Positions 1-7,827 of a stretch of 33,406 nt of DNA are shown piece by piece (position 1 is the first letter of the stretch; the number at the start of each line of letters is the position of its first letter). The notes under the pieces are model-generated. The model was not told where the DNA came from. It worked only from the letters and a program-made list of their open reading frames with translations, and did no database searches. A program made the translations under genes and the position numbers. This stretch comes from Deltaproteobacteria bacterium (GTDB lineage Bacteria; Myxococcota_A; Polyangia; JACPQR01): contig JACPQR010000179.1 of NCBI GenBank assembly GCA_016190375.1, positions 1 through 33,406 on the forward strand, in the 5' to 3' direction.

Positions 1-2605
1 TGAGCAGCGCTCCCGAGCGGCCCATCGAGCGGACCGTCGAGCCGGTGGCGAGCCGCCCGACGACCCGGGCTCCCTGCGCGGCGGACTCGCGCACCTCGGT
101 GTCGCTCCGCACCGCGACCACGCGGTCCTCGGCCGTCACCGCGCTCGTCTCGCCGCCGACCGGGAAGACGAGCTGCTCGGCGATGAACTCCCTGAGGTCG
201 GTGTCGGCGATCGACAGCTCCAGCTTGAACTCGCGGCCGTCGAAGGCCGGCAGGACCTCTATCGTGAAGCTGCCGCGCCGCGTCTCGCCAGGCCGCATGT
301 CGTCGAGCTGGAAGCGACCGGCGCGAAGCAGGACGCCCTCGCCGGAGAGGTTCTTGACGTTCGCCTGGGTCTCGTAGCTCCTGCCTGCGCCGGTGTTCTT
401 GACCGCGACGTAGATGGTCACCTGCTCGCCCGGCTGGATACGGCCGTCGCCGTTGCCGCGGACGTTGTCCGCCAGGTGCACGCCGTACTCGAACGCGGGG
501 CGCGGCAACCCGAGCATCTTGACGCGGAGCTCCGTCGGAGGCGGCACGTGGCCGTGCTGCTCGCCGAAGGTGAGCTCGACCTGATCGATCCGCGTGGGCA
601 TGTCGCGCGGCACCTTGCTCGGCACCTCCCACGTTCGGCTCTGGCCGGGTCCGAGCTTGCCGAACACGAGCTCGAGGTCGTCGAGCACGGGGTTGTCGGA
701 CTTCGTGATGGCCCTGAGCTGCCGCAGGGTCTTCGAGCCCCGGTTCTGCACGGTGACGCGCAGCCTGAACTCCTCGCCGGCTGGGATCTCCTCGCCACGC
801 CTTCCGATGGTCGCCGTGACGGCCACCTCCGACGCGCCGTCGTCGGTGCCACCGGACCAGTCGACGCCCAGCCGACCGAGCTCCCTCGCCAGCTTGGCGA
901 GCTCGTCCGCCTCGCGGCGATCCAGGAGCTGTCGCGCCTCGCTGAGCAACTCGCGACGATCGCTACGGGTCGCGCGGGCCAGGATGTCGCGCGACAGGGA
1001 GATCTCGAAGTCCATCTTGAACGCTTCGGGGTCCTCCTCGTCGTCCTCCTCGTCCCGCCGGTTGCCGCCGGGATGGCCGGGACCCTCGGGGTGCTCCTCG
1101 CGCTCTTGCAGGAAGCGGAGGACCCTCGTCGGGTTCGTGTCCTCGGCGGCGTTGGCGTGGGTCAGGTGGGCCTGCAGGTCCGACTCGCGCAGGAAGGCCG
1201 GGGTCGGCACGAGGTCGACGCGGTCGCGCGAGGCGATCATGGCGTCGACCTCGATGTCGGGGACGATGCCCACCGACTGGATGGACACGTCCCCGGGCGT
1301 CAGGTACTGCGCGATGGTGAGCTTGAGGGCCGAGCCGTCGTCGAAGTCGTAGAGGTTCTGGACGGAGCCCTTGCCGAACGACCGCTCGCCGACGATCAGC
1401 GCCCTGTCGTGGTTCTTCAGGGCCCCGGCGACGATCTCGCTGGCGCTCGCGCTTCCTCCGTTGACGAGGACCACCATCGGGTAGTTCGGCTCGGTGCCCT
1501 CCGCCTGCGCGAACTTCTCGTCTCGCTCCTCGTTCGAGTTGCCGGCCGTGGTCACGATCGTCCCGCTCGTCAGGAAGGCGTCCGCGACCTGGACCGCCTG
1601 CTCGAGCAGGCCACCGGGGTTGTTCCTCAGGTCGAGGACCAGGCCGCGCACGCCCTGCGCCCTGAGCTCGCCCAGGTGCTGCTGGAGGTCCTCGTAGGTG
1701 TTGCCCTGGAAGTTCTTGATCCTGACGTAGCCGACGTTGCCCTCGAGCATCCGGGCCTCGACGCTCTCGATGTGGATGATGGCGCGCTGCAGGTCGAACC
1801 GGCGGGGCTCGGTCCAGCCCCTGCGCATGATCCAGACCTGGACCGTCGTTCCCGGCGGGCCGCGCAGGCGATTGACCGCCTCGGTCAGGGTCATGTTGAT
1901 CGTGGACTCCTCGCCGATCTTGACGATCCGGTCCATCCGCCTCAGGCCCGCGCGAGCCGCGGGCGTCCCGTCGATTGGCGAGATGACCGTGAGCTCCTGG
2001 TCGCGGATCGAGATGACGATCCCGAGCCCGCCGAACTCCCCCCGCGTGCTCATCCGCATCTCGTTGTAGACGTCCGGCACGAGGAGCGTCGAGTGCGGGT
2101 CCAGCGTGTGCAGCATCCCGTTGACCGCCGCGTACTCGACGTCGCGCAGGTCGACGTCGTTCGAGGTCAGGTTGGCCTGGACGAACCGGAAGATCTCCTT
2201 GAAACGGAACGAGAGCGCCCACGGGCTGTCCACGTCGTCGAGGCGGAAGGTCCTCGAGGCCGTGTCGACCTGGACCGTGACGGTCGGGGAGCTCTCCTCG
2301 TGCCTCACGAGGACCTCCGCGATCTGCTTCTGCACGTAGTCGAGGCCCGACAGGAGCATCTGCCTGGGCTGGATCCGACTCCGGTCTATGTAGTGCTCCT
2401 TCGCGAGGAGGATCACCCGGTTGAGGACCCGGAGCTGAGAGAGGTCATAGGGAGCCCGGGGGGATCCGGTGTCGGCGTGCGACGAGGAGTTGACGTCGAT
2501 GTCGAGGCCGTTGAGGCCCTCGCGCTCTATGGTCAGGTAGAAGCCGGCCGCCACCGACAGCGCGATGACGACGGGCTTCCAGAATCGGCGTAGCTGGTTC
2601 GTCAT
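1..2605 (-). CDS. S41 C-terminal processing protease with PDZ domain (3' end outside window)
   Basis: Periplasmic serine protease of the CtpA/Prc (S41) family. From ATG at 2605 the frame stays open for 868 codons to the window edge, so the C-terminus is missing. Residues 8-25 form a membrane anchor or uncleaved signal. A PDZ domain lies at about 188-262 (GEFGGLGIVI, then SPIDGTPAARAGL). The protease core at about 273-445 holds GGSASASEI with nucleophile S387 and GERSFGKGSVQ with general base K412, the usual 25-residue Ser-Lys spacing. After an acidic linker (EEDDEEDPE) come two Ig-like beta repeats (about 540-800, with QNRGS and KNTGAG turns) and the start of an SH3-like segment (VVAVRSDTEVRESA). 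The long C-terminal extension is unusual against classical CtpA of about 400-450 residues; from memory it resembles the myxobacterial MXAN_5808-type S41 peptidases. Divergent from accA. Confidence 0.93.
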   Translation of the reverse strand, partial: MTNQLRRFWKPVVIALSVAAGFYLTIEREGLNGLDIDVNSSSHADTGSPRAPYDLSQLRVLNRVILLAKEHYIDRSRIQPRQMLLSGLDYVQKQIAEVLVRHEESSPTVTVQVDTASRTFRLDDVDSPWALSFRFKEIFRFVQANLTSNDVDLRDVEYAAVNGMLHTLDPHSTLLVPDVYNEMRMSTRGEFGGLGIVISIRDQELTVISPIDGTPAARAGLRRMDRIVKIGEESTINMTLTEAVNRLRGPPGTTVQVWIMRRGWTEPRRFDLQRAIIHIESVEARMLEGNVGYVRIKNFQGNTYEDLQQHLGELRAQGVRGLVLDLRNNPGGLLEQAVQVADAFLTSGTIVTTAGNSNEERDEKFAQAEGTEPNYPMVVLVNGGSASASEIVAGALKNHDRALIVGERSFGKGSVQNLYDFDDGSALKLTIAQYLTPGDVSIQSVGIVPDIEVDAMIASRDRVDLVPTPAFLRESDLQAHLTHANAAEDTNPTRVLRFLQEREEHPEGPGHPGGNRRDEEDDEEDPEAFKMDFEISLSRDILARATRSDRRELLSEARQLLDRREADELAKLARELGRLGVDWSGGTDDGASEVAVTATIGRRGEEIPAGEEFRLRVTVQNRGSKTLRQLRAITKSDNPVLDDLELVFGKLGPGQSRTWEVPSKVPRDMPTRIDQVELTFGEQHGHVPPPTELRVKMLGLPRPAFEYGVHLADNVRGNGDGRIQPGEQVTIYVAVKNTGAGRSYETQANVKNLSGEGVLLRAGRFQLDDMRPGETRRGSFTIEVLPAFDGREFKLELSIADTDLREFIAEQLVFPVGGETSAVTAEDRVVAVRSDTEVRESAAQGARVVGRLATGSTVRSMGRSGALL

Positions 2606-2718
2606 GGATTTCTCCGCGAGGGAGGCCTCGTACATCGAGAATAGCACGCCCTCGGTAGACGCCCGAAATTGGAGCCGGTTCTGGCAGCGGGAGACCGATT
2701 GGTGTATGCGTACCGGCC

Positions 2719-3678
2719 GTGCAGACGCAGTACCTCGATTTCGAGCGCCCGCTCGTCGAGCTCGAGCAGCAGATCGACGAGCTGAAGCAGGTCGCGGGGC
2801 CCGGGGTCCTGTTCGCGGAGGAGATCGGGCGCCTCGAGGAGCGGGCCCGGAAGCTCCAGATCGAGATCTTCAACGATCTCGACGCCTGGCAGAAGGTCCA
2901 GCTCTCGCGGCACCCGAATCGGCCGTACATGCTGGACTACGTCGAGCGGCTGATGACGGACTTCATCGAGCTGCACGGCGACCGGCTCCACGGCGAGGAC
3001 CGGGCCATCGTCGCGGGGCTGGCGAAGTTCGGCGATCGCCGCGTCATGGTGATCGGTCACCAGAAGGGCCGTAACACCAAGGAGAACCTGGTCCGGAACT
3101 TCGGGATGGCCAATCCCGAGGGCTACCGCAAGGCCAGGCGGCTGTTCCAGCTCGCGGACCGCTTCGGGCTGCCCATCCTCACGCTCATCGACACTCCCGG
3201 CGCCTATCCGGGTATCGGGGCGGAGGAGCGCGGCCAGGCGGAGGCCATTGCCCAGTGTCTCGTCACGATGGCGGCGCTGAAGGTGCCGGTGATCGCGACG
3301 GTCATCGGTGAGGGCGGATCGGGCGGGGCGCTCGCGCTCGGTGTCGCGAACAGGGTCCTCATGCTCGAGTACGCGATCTACTCGGTGATCTCTCCCGAAG
3401 GCTGCGCGTCGATCCTCTGGAAGGACCAGTCGAAGGCCGCGGAGGCCGCGCGACAGCTCCGCATCACGGCAGCCGATCTTCACCGCTTCGGGCTGGTCGA
3501 CGCGGTCATCGAGGAGCCGGCAGGCGGTGCCCACAGGGACTACGAGGCGACCGCGCGGAAGGTCGGCGCTGCCATCGGCGGGTACCTGGACTCGCTGTCG
3601 GGGATGACGCCGGACGAGCTCGTCGGAGATCGGTACGACAAGTTCCGCGCGATGGGCGTCTTCGAGACGGCGAAGTGA
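2719..3678 (+). CDS. accA: Acetyl-CoA carboxylase carboxyltransferase subunit alpha
   Basis: Cytoplasmic alpha subunit of the AccA2D2 carboxyltransferase, which moves the carboxyl group from carboxybiotin to acetyl-CoA to give malonyl-CoA for fatty acid synthesis. At 319 residues it matches the family length. It starts with an N-terminal helical region (YLDFERPLVELEQQIDEL) and continues with GDRLHGEDRAIVAGLAKFG, HQKGRNTKENLVRNFGM, LIDTPGAYPGIGAEERGQ and GEGGSGGALALGVANRVLM, all typical of AccA. The start is GTG at 2719; the ATG at 2705 is out of frame. No accD is visible nearby, as in many bacteria where the two subunits are unlinked. The stop overlaps the next gene by 4 nt (GTGA), suggesting translational coupling. 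Confidence 0.97.
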   Translation: MQTQYLDFERPLVELEQQIDELKQVAGPGVLFAEEIGRLEERARKLQIEIFNDLDAWQKVQLSRHPNRPYMLDYVERLMTDFIELHGDRLHGEDRAIVAGLAKFGDRRVMVIGHQKGRNTKENLVRNFGMANPEGYRKARRLFQLADRFGLPILTLIDTPGAYPGIGAEERGQAEAIAQCLVTMAALKVPVIATVIGEGGSGGALALGVANRVLMLEYAIYSVISPEGCASILWKDQSKAAEAARQLRITAADLHRFGLVDAVIEEPAGGAHRDYEATARKVGAAIGGYLDSLSGMTPDELVGDRYDKFRAMGVFETAK

Positions 3679-3932
3679 CCGCCGCGGACACCCTGACGCT
3701 GACGCTGAGGGTGCCCCTCGGCGAGCGCCACTTCGTGCACTGGGTCCTCGAAGCGCACGAGGGGCTCGTGACGCTGACCGAGCCCCGGGAAGCGGGAGGC
3801 GAGCTGGTGCTGAGCGTGCCCGCCGCCCGGCTTGCCGAGCTCCGGGCGGTCCTCGAGTCGCTTGGGCGCGAGGTTGCGCTGGAAGCCGGGTCGGGCCCTT
3901 TTCTTGACCCCGCGGATCAGCGGGTCGGATAA
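3675..3932 (+). CDS. Small conserved-type protein (DUF4911-like, tentative)
   Basis: 85-residue soluble protein whose GTG start overlaps the accA stop (GTGA), so it is probably co-translated. It has an alternating beta/alpha pattern: TLTLTLRVPLG, FVHWVLEAHEGLVTLTEPRE, ELVLSVPAARLAELRAVLESLG. No signal peptide, cysteines or catalytic motif is seen. The size and pattern resemble the DUF4911 family of short deltaproteobacterial proteins, but that is from memory and unverified. No function is proposed. Codon usage matches its neighbours, and the tight overlap makes it more likely real than a chance frame. Confidence 0.72.
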   Translation: MTAADTLTLTLRVPLGERHFVHWVLEAHEGLVTLTEPREAGGELVLSVPAARLAELRAVLESLGREVALEAGSGPFLDPADQRVG

Positions 3933-3947
3933 TCCACGCCAAGTCGA

Positions 3948-4901
3948 ATGCCCGACATGCGCCCCCTGGCGATCTCCGCGCTCTGCCTGCATCTCTGGGC
4001 CGGATGTGCGGCCGGCTCGGAGGCCGCGACCGCCCGCGCCGCGGAGCTGAGCCGGCTGCGCCACAGGATCGCGGCCCTGACGGCCCACAAGGCGGAACAG
4101 GCCCGAACCATCACGGACCTGAGGAACCGGATCTTCATCCTCGAGGACAGGGTCGACACGAACCGGGTGGAGATGTCGCGCCGGCTGCCTGTCGTTCGCC
4201 TGGCCCCGGTCGCAGCTCCCGAGCAGGCCGCGCCGCCGGAAGAGGGGATCGAGGAGGCCGACGAGGGTCCCCGCACCGTGCTGCGTCTGCACGAGAGACC
4301 TTCGTTCGCTCCGTCGGGCCCTCGAGCTCCGCTCAGGCCCATGGCCCCGGCGGAGCTGGGAGCGCAGGACTCCCTGCCCGTCCTGCCCATGGAGGGAATG
4401 CCCGCTCCGCGGTCCGGCGCACCGCGGCGGGCGACCGCACCGATCGATCCCGCCGAGACCGTCTCCGGGCAAGACGCCTCCGGCGAGGCGCTCGGCGCCT
4501 ACGAGGCCGCGTTCGCCCTCTTCCGCGCGAGGCGCTTCGACGAGGCGCTGGTCTCTTTCGCGTCGTTCAGGGATCGTTTTCCCCGGCATTCCTACGCGGA
4601 CAACGCCCTTTACTGGCGGGGCGAGTGCTACTACGCGAAGCGCGAGTACAGGGCTGCGCTGGCGGAGTTCGAGGCGGTCTTCACGCGCTATCCGGGCGGG
4701 AACAAGGCGCCCGACGCGATGCTCAAGGCGGCCTACTCCCGAGCGGAGCTCGGAGACGTGCCGCGGGCGAGGGCCGCGTTGCTAAGGCTCGTCGAGCTGT
4801 TCCCCGAGAGCGATGCAGCGCGACTCGCTCGCGACCGCATGGCTCGTCTCGGCTCCTCCACTCCGAATGCGAACGGCCACTCGAATGCGCATCAGAAATG
4901 A
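3948..4901 (+). CDS. YbgF/CpoB-like TPR lipoprotein
   Basis: Predicted lipoprotein: N-terminal signal ending LHLWAGC with acceptor Cys20. It is followed by a coiled-coil segment (about 28-75, AAELSRLRHRIAALTAHK and TITDLRNRIFILEDRVD), a Pro/Ala-rich linker, and three tetratricopeptide-like repeats at about 178-295 (YEAAFALFRARRFDEALVSF, ALYWRGECYYAKREYRAAL, AMLKAAYSRAELGDVPRARA). This coiled-coil plus C-terminal TPR layout is that of YbgF/CpoB, which links the Tol-Pal system to peptidoglycan synthesis during division. No tol or pal gene is in the window, so that role is inferred from architecture only. A second in-frame ATG at 3957 is equally possible. It sits 12 nt before a LysM protein gene, which fits an envelope role. 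Confidence 0.85.
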   Translation: MPDMRPLAISALCLHLWAGCAAGSEAATARAAELSRLRHRIAALTAHKAEQARTITDLRNRIFILEDRVDTNRVEMSRRLPVVRLAPVAAPEQAAPPEEGIEEADEGPRTVLRLHERPSFAPSGPRAPLRPMAPAELGAQDSLPVLPMEGMPAPRSGAPRRATAPIDPAETVSGQDASGEALGAYEAAFALFRARRFDEALVSFASFRDRFPRHSYADNALYWRGECYYAKREYRAALAEFEAVFTRYPGGNKAPDAMLKAAYSRAELGDVPRARAALLRLVELFPESDAARLARDRMARLGSSTPNANGHSNAHQK

Positions 4902-4913
4902 AGAGGTGCGACA

Positions 4914-5999
4914 GTGACTCGAACCCTGCTCTCCTCGGGCTTGCTCGCGATTGCCCTGTCGTGGTCCCTCGACGGCTGGTCACAGGACGCCGAGCCCAGA
5001 GGGGATGACCAGGAGCCGCTCGGGTACGGCCTTCGCGAGGCCGCCAGACAGGGTCGGAGCATCCAGCTCGGACGCGGCGCGCGGCCGACCGTGGTCCCCG
5101 AGCTGTACACGGTCCGCCGGGGCGACACCCTCTGGGACATCTGCGACTTCTTCTTCGAGAACCCGTGGCAGTGGCCGAGGGTCTGGTCCTTCAACGAGCG
5201 GGTGACCAACCCCAACTGGATCTACCCGGGCGACCCCCTCAGGCTCCGGCGCCAAGGCGAGCCGGCGCCTACCGAGCCGGGGCTGAGACCCGGGCCGCGC
5301 GTCGTTCCCCAGCAGGTCTACCTGCGCGACGAGGGGTTCGTCGAGCGCGACCGGTACCGTCGCTCCGGGGTCATCATCGGATCGCCGGACGAGCGAACGC
5401 TCCTGTCCTTCTCGGACGAGCTGTACATGGAGTTCGAGGACCCTCGGGAGGTCGTCATCGGCCGGGAGTACACGGTGTTCAGGCAGGTCCGCCCCGTCGG
5501 GCCGGGCCCCGAGGCCGAGAGCGTCGGCTCGATCGTGGAGATCCTCGGCACCGTCAAGGTCACCTCGTACGACCGCGACCGGAACGTGGCCCGGGCGGTG
5601 ATCACGGAGTCGCTCCACCCCATCGAGCGCGGCCAACGGGTCGCGCCGATCGAGCGGACGTTCACGGTCACTCCTCCGGTCCGAAACGAGGCCGACGTCG
5701 TCGCGACCGTGCTCGCCTCGCTCTCGCCGGTGCAGAACATCGGCGAGCAGCAGATCGTGTTCCTCGATCGCGGCGGCGTCGACGGCGTCCGGGAGGGCAA
5801 CCGCTTCTTCGTCGTGCGCCGCGGCGACGCCTACCAGCGGAGCATCGACGAGGACGACCTTCGCGCCGGGTTCCCGTACGAGGTCATCGCGGAGCTCCGG
5901 GTCGTGAAGGTACGGCGGAGCAGCGCGACGTGCCTGGTGATCCGCTCCACGCGCGAGGTCAACTCCGGCGACCGAGCCGAGATGAGGCGCGGGTACTGA
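4914..5999 (+). CDS. Secreted LysM peptidoglycan-binding protein
   Basis: 361-residue exported protein starting at GTG 4914. A signal peptide (TRTLLSSGLLAIALSWSLDG) is followed by one LysM domain at about 64-112 (YTVRRGDTLWDICDFFFEN, then WSFNERVTNPNWIYPGD), a module that binds peptidoglycan or chitin-like glycans. The remaining 250 residues are mostly predicted beta structure and carry no catalytic motif I recognise. LysM proteins with a long C-terminal beta domain are common in deltaproteobacterial genomes; from memory they are often annotated simply as LysM peptidoglycan-binding domain proteins. The stop overlaps the following small ORF (TGATG), and the gene lies directly after the YbgF-like gene, so both are probably one transcript acting at the cell wall. 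Confidence 0.9.
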   Translation: MTRTLLSSGLLAIALSWSLDGWSQDAEPRGDDQEPLGYGLREAARQGRSIQLGRGARPTVVPELYTVRRGDTLWDICDFFFENPWQWPRVWSFNERVTNPNWIYPGDPLRLRRQGEPAPTEPGLRPGPRVVPQQVYLRDEGFVERDRYRRSGVIIGSPDERTLLSFSDELYMEFEDPREVVIGREYTVFRQVRPVGPGPEAESVGSIVEILGTVKVTSYDRDRNVARAVITESLHPIERGQRVAPIERTFTVTPPVRNEADVVATVLASLSPVQNIGEQQIVFLDRGGVDGVREGNRFFVVRRGDAYQRSIDEDDLRAGFPYEVIAELRVVKVRRSSATCLVIRSTREVNSGDRAEMRRGY

Positions 6000-6211
6000 T
6001 GATCGGCGCTCTGCCCGCGTGGGCGTCACGCTTCCGGGTCGCGCTGCCTCTTCGGCTGCCTCCACGAGCGAGCCTCGTCTGGAGCGCGATCGCCGCGGGC
6101 GTGCCGCCCAGCCTCGCCGAGGCGCTGGCAGGCCATCGGCGCGATGTCGCGGCCACGGGGCTCGTGCTCGCCGGCGTTGCGCTCCTTGCGGCCGGCGCCG
6201 GTCTTCTCTGA
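5999..6211 (+). CDS. Hypothetical 70-residue tail-anchored protein
   Basis: Short ORF whose ATG at 5999 overlaps the LysM gene stop by one base (TGATG), a strong coupling arrangement in this window. The product has a basic, Pro/Leu-rich N-terminal half (FRVALPLRLPPRASLVW) and ends in a single hydrophobic segment, ATGLVLAGVALLAAGAGLL, that runs to the stop codon, as in a tail-anchored membrane protein. No homology is recognised. It could be a chance frame, because GC-rich sequence often stays open, but the overlap geometry and the terminal membrane helix favour a real small gene. Confidence 0.5.
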   Translation: MIGALPAWASRFRVALPLRLPPRASLVWSAIAAGVPPSLAEALAGHRRDVAATGLVLAGVALLAAGAGLL

Positions 6212-6231
6212 TCGACGAGCGGCCGATGCGC

Positions 6232-6262
6232 TTGACGCATGCTATGAGCCAAAATAGGCTCA
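6232..6262 (+). promoter_or_regulatory. Promoter and palindromic operator of the toxin-antitoxin pair
   Basis: A -35 box TTGACG (6232-6237) is followed after 17 bases by TAGGCT (6255-6260). A perfect inverted repeat TGAGCC-N6-GGCTCA (6245-6262) overlaps the -10 box, and direct repeats ACGCATG (6235-6241 and 6263-6269) flank it. This is the arrangement expected for autorepression by a ribbon-helix-helix antitoxin. The predicted transcription start falls on or next to the antitoxin ATG at 6267, and no Shine-Dalgarno is seen, so the mRNA may be leaderless. The patch is visibly richer in A+T than its surroundings. Confidence 0.66.
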
Positions 6263-6266
6263 ACGC

Positions 6267-6515
6267 ATGAGTAGGCGCCTCCAGATCGTCATGCCCGACG
6301 ATGAGTACGCCGCGGTCGTTCGTGCGGCGCGGTTGCGCAAGCGACCGGTCGCGCAGCTCGTGAGGGAGAGCCTTCGCAGGACACTCGAGGAGGACCGCGA
6401 GAGGCCGGCCGACGAGCGCATCGCGGCCGTGCTGCGGTTCGCGCGCTACTCGGGTCCGACGGGCGATATCGACCGCATGCTGGCAGAGATCGAGTCCGGG
6501 CGCGGACTGACGTGA
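6267..6515 (+). CDS. vapB: Ribbon-helix-helix antitoxin (VapB-type)
   Basis: 82-residue antitoxin. Residues 3-38 (RRLQIVMPDDEYAAVVRAAR, then RPVAQLVRESLRRTL) have the beta-strand/helix/helix pattern of a ribbon-helix-helix DNA-binding dimer. The C-terminal tail (FARYSGPTGDIDRMLAEIE) is the type that wraps around and inhibits a PIN toxin; this is inferred from family behaviour. Its stop overlaps the toxin start by 4 nt (GTGA), which is typical of toxin-antitoxin operons. It probably represses its own promoter through the palindrome just upstream. The naming as VapB follows from the PIN partner rather than from a clear VapB subfamily signature. Confidence 0.85.
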   Translation: MSRRLQIVMPDDEYAAVVRAARLRKRPVAQLVRESLRRTLEEDRERPADERIAAVLRFARYSGPTGDIDRMLAEIESGRGLT

Positions 6516-6907
6516 TCTACGTGGACTCCAACGTCCCGATGTACCTGGTTGGCGCGGCGCATCCAAACAAGCAGCGGGTCATCGAGCTGGTTCCGCAGCT
6601 CCTCGGGGCTCGCGACGTGCTCGTGACGAGCGCGGAGACGTTCCAGGAGATCGTGCACCGCTACGTGCACCTCGCGGACCGGCGTCATCTGGACGCCGCC
6701 TACGAGGCGCTCGAATCGCTCGTGAGCCGAACGGTCGACGTGACGAAGGCCGATGTAGACTTGGCGCGTTCACACTCCGGTCACGCCGCCACGCTCTCGT
6801 CTCGTGACTGCCTGCATCTGGCGATCATGCGGCGCGTCGGGTGCCGCAAGGTCTGGACGTACGACCGCGGCTTCGATGCCGCCCCCGGCATCGTCCGCGT
6901 CGAGTGA
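6512..6907 (+). CDS. vapC: PIN-domain ribonuclease toxin (VapC-type)
   Basis: 131-residue PIN-fold endoribonuclease, predicted to cleave RNA using Mg2+ and to be held inactive by the preceding antitoxin. Acidic residues expected at the active site are present: D5 (MIYVDSNVPMYL), E46 (SAETFQEIVHRY), D99 (LSSRDCLHLAIM) and D118 (VWTYDRGFD). Length matches the family (about 125-145). Translation probably depends on the antitoxin because of the GTGA overlap. The last 4 nt overlap a possible start of dprA. The pair sits inside an otherwise housekeeping segment, consistent with acquisition as a mobile cassette. All acidic residues are intact, so it looks functional. Confidence 0.88.
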   Translation: MIYVDSNVPMYLVGAAHPNKQRVIELVPQLLGARDVLVTSAETFQEIVHRYVHLADRRHLDAAYEALESLVSRTVDVTKADVDLARSHSGHAATLSSRDCLHLAIMRRVGCRKVWTYDRGFDAAPGIVRVE

Positions 6908-7827
6908 AAGAGCGTCACTTGACGGCGGGCCCCAGGTCGCGTACATCGTGCGACCCCACGGTGTCTCGATCCCCAATCGAAGCGATCGATCGCGGCCGCC
7001 CGGGCTACCCGGCGGACCTCGAGAGCCTCGCCGATCCTCCGGAGAGGATCTGGGTTCGGGGCTCTGTGCCCGCCGCGGATCGTGTCGTGATCGTCGGCGC
7101 ACGCGGCGCGGATCTCGCGGGCAGGCGCTTCGCGCACGAGCTCGCGCACGCGCTCGCGAAGGCGGGGCTAGTCGTGGTGTCGGGCGGCGCACGGGGGATC
7201 GATCGAGCCGCGCACGATGGGGCGCTGGCGGCGGGCGCTCCGACCGTCGCCGTCCTGGGATCGGGCGCGGACGTGGCCTACCCGCCCGAGCACCGCGACC
7301 TGTTCGACGAGATCGAGCAGAGGGGCGCGGTCCTGAGCGAGCTCGCTCCGGGATCGCCGCCACGGCCCGGATCGTTCGTGCGGCGCAACAGGCTCATCGC
7401 GGCGCTCGGGCGCGCGTGCGTCGTCGTCCAGGCGGACGAGCGCAGCGGCACCCTGTCCACCGCGCGGTTCGCGGCGAAGCTCGGCCGGGCGGTCCTCGCG
7501 GTCCCGTGGGGCCCGGGCTCGGCGCTCGGGCGTGGCACGGCGGAGCTGCTCAGAAAGGGCGCCAGGGTGGCGACCGGAGCGGGCGACGTGCTTGCCGCCA
7601 TCGGCGTGCTAGAAGAGCGTCCGACTCCCCGTGAGCCCGAGCGCCTCGCGCGCAAGGGGCTGGCGGGCGAGCTCCTCGAGTCGCTCGGCGCGTCGCGTGC
7701 GACCGTGGACGATCTCGTGGCCGTGACGGGCGCGAGGGTGCAGGAAGTCTCGACGACGCTCTTGACGCTCGAGCTCGACGGGTTAGTGGTGAGATCCGAT
7801 TGCGGCGTCTATGAACGAGCTGGCTGA
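6904..7827 (+). CDS. dprA: DNA-processing protein DprA, N-terminal domain missing
   Basis: DprA binds incoming single-stranded DNA and loads RecA during natural transformation. The Rossmann-like core is clear: RVVIVGARGADLAGRRFAHE, GLVVVSGGARGIDRAAHDG, PEHRDLFDEIEQRGAVLSE, FVRRNRLIAALG and ADERSGTLSTARFAAKLGRA. A winged-helix C-terminal domain follows (GLAGELLESLGASRATVDDL, then EVSTTLLTLELDGLV). The usual N-terminal helical/SAM-like domain is absent: the recognisable sequence begins at DRGRPGYPADLESLADPP, right after the toxin gene. The start is uncertain: GTG 6904 overlaps the toxin stop (GTGA) and would allow coupling, while GTG 6961 begins nearer the conserved core. The stop overlaps topA (TGATG). 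Confidence 0.9.
   Translation: MKERHLTAGPRSRTSCDPTVSRSPIEAIDRGRPGYPADLESLADPPERIWVRGSVPAADRVVIVGARGADLAGRRFAHELAHALAKAGLVVVSGGARGIDRAAHDGALAAGAPTVAVLGSGADVAYPPEHRDLFDEIEQRGAVLSELAPGSPPRPGSFVRRNRLIAALGRACVVVQADERSGTLSTARFAAKLGRAVLAVPWGPGSALGRGTAELLRKGARVATGAGDVLAAIGVLEERPTPREPERLARKGLAGELLESLGASRATVDDLVAVTGARVQEVSTTLLTLELDGLVVRSDCGVYERAG

Noticed and set aside
476..2593. A 705-codon open frame on the plus strand opposite the S41 protease
   Set aside because: Its translation is an Arg/Leu/Val-rich, motif-free sequence, while the minus frame encodes a clear PDZ/S41 protease. High GC at third positions keeps the antisense frame open.
5999..6211. The 70-residue ORF as the displaced N-terminal part of DprA
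   Set aside because: It does not resemble the DprA N-terminal helical domain and ends in a membrane segment, so the two are not halves of one gene.
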